64,000 nucleotides of DNA from the NCBI GenBank assembly GCA_013398955.1, contig VWPU01004156.1, positions 91,099 to 155,098 of the forward strand. The letters are read 5' to 3'. Every line of letters starts with the position of its first letter. Position 1 is the stretch's first letter. This stretch comes from Callaeas wilsoni. Its lineage: Eukaryota > Chordata > Aves > Passeriformes > Callaeidae. Below, one piece after another: positions 32,416 through 44,300 of this stretch. The notes under the pieces are model-generated. The model saw only the letters and a list, made by a program, of their open reading frames with translations, was not told the origin of the DNA and searched no databases. The position numbers and the translations under genes were made by a program.

Positions 32416-35283
32416 AGTGCATAATTTTAAGATCTTTTATTAATTTAGTGGCAGCAATTGTAGTGAATGAGATTTCCCAGTTAACAGCTTACTCACTGAA
32501 CTTCGCTCCAGTTTGCTAAAGACTAAATTGGTACTTGAAACACAACACTGGTAGCTCCAGAAGGCAAGAGAAAAACGGAATCCACAGATTATGTTCTTGG
32601 AGGCTGCTTCAGATGATACATGAAGGCCTGATACAGCTTTCAGATTGAAGTTCCCTGTTGTTTCAAAAAGCAAAAACTAGAAACCTTTCCAAAGGTGAAT
32701 TCAGATTCTCAGATAGCCATTTTTGTCTTACTGTGTATTTTGATCACTGGCTTTCTTTGCTATATAATGCTGTGCTGTTATCACAGAACTAAATGGTTAT
32801 TCCTTTGACCTCAGATTTTGGCACAATTTTAAGTTTCTGTACATTCTGCAAATTGTCTAGACTGCTTTATATGTGACAGAATGTCGTTCGTGCTTACCAC
32901 ACTGACTTTCCGGACTGTGTTTCATTTTCCATACATAATACTTTTACGGTTAAGCTGGAAACAAGAAGTTTCATGTTAAAATTTTATGTGATTTGAGACA
33001 GAAGATGAAGTTAGGAAGACAAGGAGACACACTTCAACAAGAAACCACAACTAATCTCGTAAGTAAAACTAGTGTTGACAGAAAGGCCTCATTTGCCTTT
33101 ACAAGTTATTTTCTTCAACTCAAACATCAATTACTCTGACTGGGACTGCCAATGCTCTTGTGCTGCTTTCAGCACAGACCTACCAATGGACTGCAGTATT
33201 TATGACAGCAGGAGATGCTTACTGAATGAGAGTGGTCCAATTACAGGACTCCATTATTGACTGTGAGTAAAAAAAGGGTTAGAATTTAATTCACTAAGCA
33301 ATTTAAAAAGCTGTATGAGCAGTGTGAAAATCTTTTATCATGTTCATTAATTACAAGAAGGATCAATACAAAGGTGAGAAACTCCTAATGCAGCTCTCAG
33401 CAACACCAAAACTGGCAGGCTTCAGAGTACTTCAGAGTTCTGGAGCCAGTTAAGCTCCTTGCTCCATTCTGTCCCATTCAAGGCTAACACCCAAGTGTGA
33501 GCTAGCCCTCCAGTCCTCTTTCTGTTCAGCTGCCTTTATCTTCTTGGAAAGAGATTTGTTATACAGATGGCAAGGAAGCCTCCATGCCAGATCCCTAGGC
33601 TGGACACCGGCTGGCCGCTACACCGGACTGCGCTGCAGCGTGTACACAGCTGCTTCCACCGACATGGCCACAATGGCCTTTGCATTGCCCTCCGGCTTTA
33701 CAGACCTCTCTCCTTCCTCCCACGTGTGTTAAAAAACCAAAACCAACCAAAACCAAACCCCACAAGCAGCTAGTCCTTAGGTTGCCAGCACTGTCCAGCC
33801 AGGCTCCTTTTTATTTTAACTCTGTTTATTGTAAATATTTAAATCGATTGATAAATACAAAAAATATGTATTTTGTATACTTAAAAGCAAGGAATTGATT
33901 TAAAATTCCTCCAGGTATTTCGGTACTGTATTTCTTTAATCTCAATACCAGTGAGATGCCCTTAAGAGCAGTCTGCGAGATGTGCTCTTCCACGTATTTT
34001 GAGGATGCATATGGTCGAAGCCATAAAGCATTGCTAAAGAGACATTAAATGCTCAGGGTCACAAGCAGAACAGTTTCATGCAACATCAACCCAGATGAAC
34101 CTTTGTTCAACCTTCACCTGATTAAAATTTTGTGATTTGGAAAAAGGGAAGATGAAGGCAATGTAGGCAATTATGCAACTGAACTGCCAAGCATCCAAAG
34201 ATTATAGTTTACTCCTGCATCATACACCACTGAAACAAATGTAATTTCTTTAGACACACAGTTCATGAATATATCTAAGAAGCCTGGAAAGTAAAGAATC
34301 AAAAAATCAAAAGACAGTTTTCAAAGATTATTTCTCTGAAAGTAGGGAATGGTCTTTTACCCTGCAGGCTAGCAAAATTTTTAAAGCATTTTGGATCTTC
34401 ATACATTCTATAAATTGTGTACTATAGGATTTATTGTTAAAATATTGTATGCTTGATTATGTAATGGATCTTAGGAAAATAAGGGCCTGACGCAAGGAGA
34501 TGAAATCTGTATAAATGCCAGTAATACACAGAGACTATATTAAAAAGTATACATGTGTTTGCACATACGTATTTACATAAGTATGTATATATATCTATAT
34601 ATATATGTATCAAACATGCAAAACATCCATAGGAGTAGAATAGGGACAGTTTGCCCATTTGTTAGACAATGAGCAGAGTTAAAATTATTTTCTTCCTCCT
34701 ATACAAAGTTTGCTTTTTTCAGAATTCTAAATGAAATATTTTGTAGCTATTTGGAGCCTCAGCAGAACTAGGAGTCTTAAAGTGATGCAGCTGTATCTGT
34801 TTGAAGCGAAGCCAGTTCCCTAAAGTTAAAACCTGAGATGGTATAAAGGTATGGTGTAAAGGACTGGAGACATCTTGCGCTAATATTAAATTCCACCCAC
34901 ACAAACGTGTATTAGGCAGTGTAGAATCATTCTCGAAAAAGAATTTATAGAACATTCCCCTAATCAATAAACCAAACCTCAAAATGAAAAAGCAAAATTC
35001 ACATATGCACCTTTGGTACATTCCAAAGAAAATGTTTAGTTTGGTAGACAATCATAAGCAGAAGAATTTCAGAATGCAAACTCTTAAATGTTACAGCAGT
35101 AAGTATTGACTTTTGTATGTGCATCTGTGTCTCTTTGCCACACTTGTCTTTAGGATTATGGGAATACACTTCAATTTTGTGCGAGATGACATTTTGTTTC
35201 TTGGTAATGCACTTTAATGTAATGTGTATATTTATACTTAGATTTTTTTTATGCTTTTCTAGTAAACTGTTGCAAACGTAGTG
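32416..35283. other. Distal SLC16A3 3' UTR or intergenic
   Basis: No gene recognised. A TA/TG-rich microsatellite-like stretch lies at 34560-34612 and an A/C-rich run at 33731-33765. Confidence 0.45.
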
Positions 35284-35289
35284 AATAAA
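35284..35289 (+). terminator. Possible distal polyadenylation signal
   Basis: AATAAA followed within 12 bases by TCTGGTTGTC. May end a long SLC16A3 3' UTR. Confidence 0.35.
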
Positions 35290-35770
35290 TATCTGGTTGT
35301 CAAAAACTGTGGGTTTGAGAAAATAAGCTCAGAAAAACTTAACTTGAACACCTCGATATGGACATTGGGCTTCATCTGCACATGCCTACTAAACAGCTAC
35401 ACAGGGACAAGAGTGTTTATAGAGAAGAGCTGACATTTAGCTGACAGGCAGCCAGAATTTAATGTGGGCAAGAGGACTGCTTTTGCCATGACTAATAGTT
35501 TGGCCAATTCCAAAATGGGTATGTGCTCCTGCTGTAAATGATCCTGAAGACTATTTTAAAGCATCATCTCATTTAAAATAACAGCTATTAATTTTGTGCC
35601 GTGCTGTGTAAAAATATTAATGTTCTCCTCTGAATACTGCTCAACGTTTTGTTTACAGGTAAAGTTTTATGAACTGTCATGACTTACAAAGCCCAAAATA
35701 TTTTGAATACTGACATGCCAGCAAGCTGTCTTTACTGTCAAGCGATGCTCTTTAGAACTTGAAAGCTCCT

Positions 35771-35849
35771 AAGAAAACAGTGTAAGAATACATTTATGTT
35801 GTGTTTTTTTGGGTACAAGAAAACAGTGTAAGAATACATTTATGTTGTG
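35771..35849. repeat. Two-copy tandem duplication, 46-bp period
   Basis: AAGAAAACAGTGTAAGAATA followed by CATTTATGTTGTG is present at 35771-35803 and identically at 35817-35849. The identity suggests a recent event. Confidence 0.92.
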
Positions 35850-37427
35850 GTTTTTTGGCTCCTATGGTACCTCAGCTAGGACTGGCTCCTCAAGGTATAA
35901 TCTCAAGGCTACACCTAAGTGAATCAAAATTACAAGGTCTTCAATGTAGCAACACCTATCTTTTGTGATCTAGAAGACTCATACCTCCTTGTGCTTAATT
36001 CTAAGTATCTCTAGCAAGAAATGTTTGAGAAATCTCTCTAAGCTCAGCTTCCAAAGTTTCTCTGTGTATCTACAATGACAAGGTCCTAAGTCTAGTTTAC
36101 ATACACCCCCCCCAAGTTTGAATAGATACATGATTACCTTTTTTATGCTGGTTTAGTTACATTGGCAAGACTTAAGGTGTAATCAAATGCCTTGCCACCC
36201 CAACGGCCAGATCAAGCCATATGCTGCTACAGGAAGTAATGTTACTGGGTGGACTGAAATGACAGAACTTACTAGTATGTAGTCAGCCCACCCTTGTGAC
36301 AGAAAACCAGTTTATCTTTGCATCTGGTTCTCTTTGAGTCTGAAAGAAGGAAGTAGGGCCATTCACTGTAGGGGAAAATGGGCTTGGCCAGAGTTGCACA
36401 GCTGTTGTTCCCTGCTGCTGGACCTGTTGAAGGAAGTATTCTTCTACTTGTGGAAGAGTAAACAACTTTGACAACAGCAGAGGCGCTGCATATGAGAAGA
36501 AACAGCTTTGGAATCGATTGTTTTAGCAACTTTCTCATTGCTTCTGAGATAGAGCTCGTCTTTGTGCCAGCAGGAAAAAGGTGTATCTACTAAAAAGCAT
36601 TAAAATGCTTATGCTCTTAAAAGCATTTTGCTAGTGACGTGGTCTGTGACATCATCAGGCCTGTATTTGTCTGAGAAAGTATGGCAAATTAGAGACAGAG
36701 TAAAAAGCTACTTCCCTTTAGTTATACGCTGTTAGTTCCTTGACTGACCTCCGTATTTGCTTTGTCATGTCAGCAACATTTCAGCTGGCAGTCTTCCTCA
36801 CTACTCCCAGATGAATACTTCAGAGCTTTAAGAAAGGACAGCTCTCGATCTTCGGATTTTTCATCTACTACTCTTTCAACAGTTTAAAACCTTCCACAGT
36901 AAAACTCTGAACCCAATGAAGAAGTATATCCATATTTTAGTAGTTAAAACTCTTAAATAGCAAAAGACTTTTTGAGTCTTGTTGAAAAATATGCCTTAAG
37001 ATACATTGTTGACATGTCAGACAAATTGAAAATACATTTTTTTGTCAGTGAGAGCAGAGCAACATTTGCTGTTTGGGGTCTTCTTAGAAAAAATCTGTGC
37101 ATGACCTCAAATTACCCTCGTTTATCCTTTCCCTAAGGATTAAGGGAAATACCAGAAGCTCTGTCCTGCCTTTTTGCCTGTAACACTTGCAGGTCTGAAC
37201 CAAGCTGAGGACTGTAATTAAGCAATTTTTTTTCTTATGCTCAGGACTAAGTATTTTCTTCCTAGTGCATAATGTACCAAATGAATCCTTGTTACATACA
37301 ACATCCCACCCCAAGCATCCCAGACTGGTCGCAGCAAAGACAATGTAGACTAGGGCTTAATAATTTAGGATGATCTGCACCATTTCTCCCTTCTTCCACA
37401 TTTCCACATTCTTCTTTGTCCATTAGG

Positions 37428-37476
37428 CATATATACATACATACATACATACATACATATGTATATATACACACAC
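37428..37476. repeat. TACA / TA microsatellite
   Basis: GCATATATACATACATACAT and further TACA units, then TATATACACACACA. Confidence 0.9.
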
Positions 37477-37964
37477 ATCTCAGACCTAGATCTTAAGCAT
37501 TTTGTATCAAGAATTGCCCAAAATGTGATCAACAGGGATCATTTTTAGGTGTATTTTTGTAGAGTCTGTATGTACAGTTCTCCTTTGATTTTCTATTATC
37601 CCTCTGCCTGCAGCACGCAATGGTTTTGACAGAAGAACCAAACCATACTAGTCTTAATAACATTAAGCAAGAAAAAAACCCACCAACATCTAAGAAGTTG
37701 TAAAGTGTTAATACTGTGCAGATATCTGCTGATAAAGTCAGTGTGATTTTGCTGTGAAACACATTCTTACTGAAGACCAGGCCTCTGAGCAGTCTCCTCA
37801 TACAAAAGTATTGAACAATGCACATAATCTATACAATTCAGGTTCATACAGTCACTTAAATCTAGACATATACACGTAAAATCAATAATTGTCACTTGAA
37901 TGAATCAGAGGGAAATGTACTATTTTTAATAACGAAGTACTGCATTCTTTCACAGTAAAACCTT

Positions 37965-38199
37965 TTTATTATTAACCTATCTCATCCAGTGGATTTCAGA
38001 AGCTACTTAGCTGTAGGATTAAGTTCATGATGGATTACGCTTTCTCACAATCTCAAAGCTTAAATTTTGATTTCTGACCAGATGGCTCAGCACTATTAAA
38101 AAACCAGCAGCATTGTTTGTTTTTACTTGGTATTTTGTACACATGAAGTGCAGCTTTTGTAAAGCAAAAGTTAAGGAACAAAATAAACACCTTTTTATT
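37965..38199 (-). terminator. CSNK1D: Candidate CSNK1D polyadenylation signals
   Basis: On the minus strand AATAAA is at 38199-38194 (followed by a GTGTTTATTTTGTT GU/U-rich run) and at 37970-37965. Either could end the long terminal exon that starts at 41314. Choice not decidable by eye. Confidence 0.5.
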
Positions 38200-41100
38200 T
38201 AATTCTTTTACAAAAAGAAATGAAATATTCTTGAAATCAACACATATGCTACTCTAGCCAATGCTATACTCAAGGGTCTGGGACATGAGGAAACAGACAA
38301 ATAGTCATGCTTATGATATTTTTTCCCGCTGGAAACAATGAGTTATATATGCCTTCCTCCAAGGGATATTTTGAATATTTTCATGAAGTTAACATGGAAT
38401 ATATGGACTCAAAGGTTTTCTCTTAACATCTCTCTTAAAGCAGAGGATTTATGTTCATTTTCTTTTTAAATACTTGTACCACAGAAAACTCAAGGACTCT
38501 GTAACCATTCAAGATTATGTAAAACAGCAGCACAGGTGGTATTTTCCACATAAAAGCATATACACAGTTCTAAATGAAAACTATGAGAAGAAATTAAAAT
38601 ATCCTTCCAACTTTTAAAGGCCTGCTAATAAAACACAGGGGGTTCCTGAAGGTGCGTCTACCCCAAGATTATAACAGACTTTTGAGAATCACATAGCAAA
38701 AGCCAGAATTTTATTATACAGGGCACCGTGAGTAGAGCTGACTATTTTTCTTGCTTTTATCCTAGCTCCCGTAACTGATCCAATCTCAACTCCCTTACTA
38801 TACTTCCCTATCAATACAATGCATTACTTGATAAGCAAAAGCATTTGTACAAAATTAAAAACTTCTGGAAAAAAAAGAAGTACCCAAACAAAATCATTTA
38901 CCTCTAAACTGACCAAAAGACATGCTTTCTGTGAGCAAAGCAATTAACGCTTTCTCTTTCTTCCTGTATACCCCAGGATCATAACTACCAAACTCTTGCA
39001 CTGAAAGTTTTGGTACCAAGACAGTATCTTCAAATGTTTGCAACTGACAAGATTCTTTGGAGGTACAGAAACCCCTCAAAAAAAAGAAAAAGAAAAAAGA
39101 AAAAAGTTGTGTCAGGTAAAGGGTAAGGATTCATTGCTATTCAGTAAGTTACACCAAAGAAAAAGAGAAGTTACTATGAATGTATTTACACAACTGTTAA
39201 AGTACACAAATACAGTGGTAGTACAAATGAAGTGCTTTGAGATACTGGTTTATACACAGGTTTATATAGACAATCTAACTATTTTCTGCATGATGGAATT
39301 TAACTATTATGAAGGACAAAAACTGCCCACAAGTGAGTACAATTCTAGAAGTCTGCAGTCAACTTTTAAGTATAGTACAGCAATCTAATGGTCGAGATAC
39401 ATGGGAAGTAAAAAGGCTGCTTTTGTTAAGTCCCTCAAACATTACACTATTAACCACAGATATTTACAAGGAAAGCACAGTGAAGTGTAAAACTGCTCAA
39501 ATGGTAGTGCACATGCCTAAAATACCAAAGTTTATAGTAACTGAGGAAATAATTCTCTTATGCAAACTTATCAATTGATCAAATTCTTAACCTTTTCCAC
39601 TATACTCTCCCCAAACGCACATTTCCCCAGTCTGACCCAGAGTACACACAAGCAAATAGCTAATGTTATGAAAACATCCAAAAAAGAATGATAATACTTA
39701 CTACGTGGACTTTTGAGAGGGGAAAAAAGAATTTGTAAACACCCAAAAAATAAAAACTACTCTCCATAAAAATCTGAAGACCAATACACCTTTAAAAATT
39801 GTCTCCAAAGAGGGAAGGATTTCTCAAAATACCCAACCGTTCAACCAAAATCTGTATATACTTCCATTTCCAGCGCAGAACTTCCCATAATTTCAGTCAT
39901 AGCAGTTCTGGTAGTGTTCCAAGTACCGTACGGACAGAATACGTACTTTTATGATGCCATTTACAGTAACGGATAATATGAAGCATTTCCCAGATTCCAT
40001 AACCAACTGGAGCCAATAAGACCTGCAAGAACCTGAGCATGTTGAGTCTTTCCTGCCTTGATAATGACTCTGGGCATACTCAGGTAGACTATGCTTAAGC
40101 ATTAAATATGATATGCGCCTGAACTGTACAAATTCTCAGGATTTTACAGCAAGAATAGGTTGCTTTGTTTGGGGGGCGCTGTTTTGTTTTTTGTTTAAGA
40201 ATTCCTTTTTTGAGCCTTGGCATGTAACAGAAGGCCTAAATCAATGTATTTATTTATTTATAAACATGTGGATATTGAATGAAACATGCAAATTCACTGA
40301 AGACTAAGCAGCAATGTCTATTTTGCACTTGTAATAGCCTCTGAGCTAACCAGCCTCAGAGAAGAGGAAACAAAATTTTCCCAGTAAAAACAATGTTTGA
40401 AAGTATCCGTTCACCCAAACTAAGCAGAGAGACAGAACAAGCTTTCTAATTCTAAATCACTCAAATGCCAGTCTTCCACTTTGTCCTTCATGTTCTTTAC
40501 AAAAAAGAAATCCATCATTATAATCTCTACTATACTTAAGACTCTCCTGCAGGGTATTTAGTTATCCTCTTTTATGAAACACAGTGAGTATTAAAAATTC
40601 CTTTGTGTTACACAGAAAGTTAAATGTCCAGTGTGAATGAAGACAGCAAACAGTAAAATAAACAATTTTTAAAATTTCATGAGAAAACCGACTCAGAATG
40701 GGACAATACATGAAAGTAAACACTGTAAATAACATCAGATGGTTTTGATTCATTTACATGTTCCCTGGCAGACTAATCTTTTAAACAAGAAATTTCAAGT
40801 CATTGTCTTTAGTTCAGGTTTGCTTATATTCTACATTTTTAAATCAGACAAAAGCAAGAGTTCTTTACAGAGAAGTAAGCCAATAATTCTAGCAAAATGA
40901 TACAAAAAACTTTCTTAAACGAAGTAAAAGATTTATAGTTACAGTAGAATAATAAAAAGGGAGTAAAGTCTGCCGCCTGTGGAGGGAAAACTGAAACGGC
41001 CATCCAGTAACAGGCGGTGAACTCTGTAAACCATCTTTCTTTTCCAGCCCTGTTACCACAGGGTTCTCTTAAGGTCACTGGGTTTCTGGCAAAAGCGTCC

Positions 41101-41263
41101 TGTAATGGCAGCTGCTGGAGTCTCTGCACGTTCCTCCAAGCGCCTTTTAGGTCACATGGAGAACTCCAATTTCCGCTCTAGTTTAGGGTATTTTTGCTAG
41201 TAAAGCCATTGGTAACATGGGAGATCAGCCATGCATTATCTGCCCTCCATGGCAAAATAATTT
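38170..41263 (-). other. CSNK1D: CSNK1D 3' UTR of the terminal exon (inferred)
   Basis: About 3 kb after the stop codon of the 415-residue form, with no splice-like break and no other gene seen. A-rich tract at 39071-39105. The open frames (for example 39038-39388 plus) are not conserved genes. Confidence 0.5.
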
Positions 41264-41314
41264 TCATCGGTGCACAGCAGACTGGAGAACACTGGTAGTA
41301 ACCCGAGCAGGAAT
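41264..41314 (-). CDS. CSNK1D: CSNK1D terminal exon, 415-residue form
   Basis: Acceptor CTTTGGTAG, then 16 residues [16 protein letters not shown] and TGA. Mammals have IPGRVASSGLQSVVHR, so the end is conserved with substitutions. The exon then continues as the 3' UTR. Confidence 0.95.
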   Translation of the reverse strand: MPARVTTSVLQSAVHR

Positions 41315-44300
41315 CTACCAAAGCCAAAAGACAAGACAACATCAGCACATATCCTTCCAGTTAACATACAAGTGTCTCACAATGTACTTTTAAACTAATA
41401 ATTGCCAAAATTTAAGTGTGGGAATTTAAAATCCAACGAGCAATACAATGTTTCACACCCACCTGTAGCTACACGAAGTTCCCTATTATTTTCCTCCTTT
41501 ATTAGAAGTTAACATGGAAAATTCACCTTTCCAGCCAGAGGGGATGTTTTGAAGAAAATTAGACAGAGCATAAACAGGAGCAGAAAGAAGAACCAACCAG
41601 ATGAAAACACTATGAATGCACAGTAATAGACGCAATGGATAGCTAATTAAAAAAAAAAATATTAAGAAGGTAAAAAAGAAAGTAATTATTTTCAATAGCT
41701 TTTCACTTTCCATGGGACATTTTGTTAAAAGATACTTCTTGTATTTCCATAGCTTGACCTACTGAAGTAAGAGTGGAGCATTTTTTCAGTACCACTTTCA
41801 CCATGAAAGTGAAAAACAACCATACATCTCTGCAATTTAAGAAGCAAGAAACATCTAAGTAGCTGGATCAGTATTCAGTATTCGTTTCAGTTGCAAGCAG
41901 CTACAAACACTAAGGCATACAGTATAGGCCGACCAATGCAGGCACAACCCAGACCAGAATGTGCATGTCTCCTGCACGCAGGCTTTTCAATGCAAAGCTT
42001 TAGCTTAGCTATTTTGCAGTTTTTTTGTTGTTTTTATTTTTTAAATTTTTAATCTATTTGTTTTACTAAGATCTGATAACTGATCTTTAAAGTGTTAAGC
42101 TGCCATTTACAATTGGATCTTTTTAATGTTATAAACTATTCACGAAGCAGCTTGTGCAGAGTCAGCCAAGCACACAAAGCAGAAGGAGAAAACAGAAGAG
42201 GAATAGCAGGATTCTTCACCAACTAGAGATACAGGATTAATGCAAGCTTAGGCTTTATAGAGAAAGTGAGACAGCAGACGAGAGTTATAAAACAGAATTT
42301 ATTAAGGTAAAGAAAAATCTCACGGCCTTTTTTTTAATAACTAGCAAATCAAAGAAGCTCCTGAAATACTTAAGAAAAGCATCCCTCAGCCATTAAAGTT
42401 CAGATTCCAACTGAAAGCTGTTATTTCTCATATGAAACCTGTTATTGCCAAAAGCAGAACAGCCTAAAAAGCCAAAAGCTGCACACAGAAAGGCAGAAAC
42501 TTCTATTGCACTGAACAGTGGAAAGGACTTCATAATACCCAAATTCAAGTCTGTCTACCTCTGAGATGCTCATGGTCAACTATTCTTCTTAGTATGGGAA
42601 TGTTTTTTTAAATATAGATCTGAACAGTTCTGAGTATTTTTAAAATGAGAGCTCATAAGGCATGGAGAAGACTATAAAACAGTGAAAAATGGACACGGCT
42701 GTAGTAGAACGTTCCATTCACGACAAGACGAGACAGAGCCTCATTTGAGTGAGATTGTCAATTGGGTCTTCATACAAGTATTTTGCTTTTATGATTCTGA
42801 AGCAGATCTGTTTTTTAATGGATGACATACTGCTGCATCAACATCCTTGGAAAGACATGTAATTCTCATACAGCTAAAATTTAGACTTGGTTATTTTATT
42901 TTATTGTTGATACTTGAATAATTTTAGGGACCCTTTAAGTCACTATTATTGTCAATTCTACTTAAGAGTCCAAATGGAACAGCAGCAATAACTCAGCTTT
43001 TGGAAGGACATTTACTTTTAAGTTAGAGAAAAATCAATGCTTCATCAAGCGTCTGACCAGAAGGCATAGATACAATTATGAGATCACATGAGCAGAAGGA
43101 GTGAAGTCGGATGTTTCTAAAGAGCTTTTTCCCCACCCCATACAAAGTTTTGGTGTCTAATGAGAAGCACTCACCCAGTGCTGCCTTCCAACGAAAGGAG
43201 ACGAGCAGCTACTTGCCATGGTGTTCGAAAGGAATGCTATTCTGAGGTAGGGGAAAAGACAGCAATTTGTAACAGTTCCACTGCCTCAATATATAAAGAT
43301 GTCTTAACAAAAATCCAACCTGATCTTGCAGTAGCAATTCTATCTTTTGAGAAGCTCTGATTTCAGACTTCTGTAAGATACTTCCATCATATTAAGAGAC
43401 ACATAAAAGAAACAAATCATTAATCCTCAAAGGAAGTTGACAGGGTCAGAAGAACAACGCAGAGTATGATGCCTATTAATATGGATATGTGGAGAAAGAT
43501 TTGCGGATGAGGAAATGGAAAATGCAGAAGCACTGGAAGTATGGCACGACACTTAAGTTATTCAATGCCAGTGTTGGCTATAGTCTTCTAAAAACTTCTT
43601 CTGTCAAAGAGACTTAATCAAATATTTCTTTGTGCAGCATTTCAATCTTTTCTTCTAGCTACAGAGAGAATACCTCTATTATCAATAGGAATTTGCCACA
43701 GCTTTGACTGTTGGGTGCTGTACATGCTACATTCAAGAAAAAAAAGTATTAAACAACTTACTGTGTAACCACGAGCAGTCAGACTGAACCTTCCATTGAA
43801 AGAAATGAAGACTACTCACCCATACCTAGACTCTTGAGATGATCACTGCTTGTTGGATGCAGTCTGTGTATGTGGACCAACAGAACTGATTCAAAGCAGC
43901 TTTTACTAGAATACTCATTACCCCATTTACTACCTCCTTTACTACGCCTCTTAGTGTTTAAGAACTATGTGTAAAGGAGACTTAGGGAACAATTCACTCA
44001 TAGAGCTTAAGAGCAGAAGGATCTTTTAACAGCTGGTATGATTTTCTGTCCAACACAGATCACGACCCTTCACTGTACACGGATCTGTAATTTAGGCATG
44101 CTTTAGACTTGAACACACCACTTAGAAATGAACCCAGTATTGATGCAAAGGCAGAGAGGAGGCATGATCTACTTATTTTAGAAGTTGTTTCAGTAACTAC
44201 CTTCACTCAGACCTCTATGTTGCCTTTCTCTGCTTGTGAGTGGTTTTAATTTTAAGCAATAGGTTTTTCACGTGTTTTCTCCTTAAACGTTAATTCCTGT

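Larger units (their letters stand above)
35290..37960. other. Intergenic region between convergent SLC16A3 and CSNK1D
   Basis: No exon recognised on either strand. It contains a two-copy 46-bp tandem repeat and a TACA microsatellite, listed separately. Open frames here have no signature. Confidence 0.5.

Noticed and set aside
37428..37476. Short array of repeated units suggesting CRISPR-like structure
   Set aside because: It is a TACA microsatellite without spacers, in a vertebrate genome.
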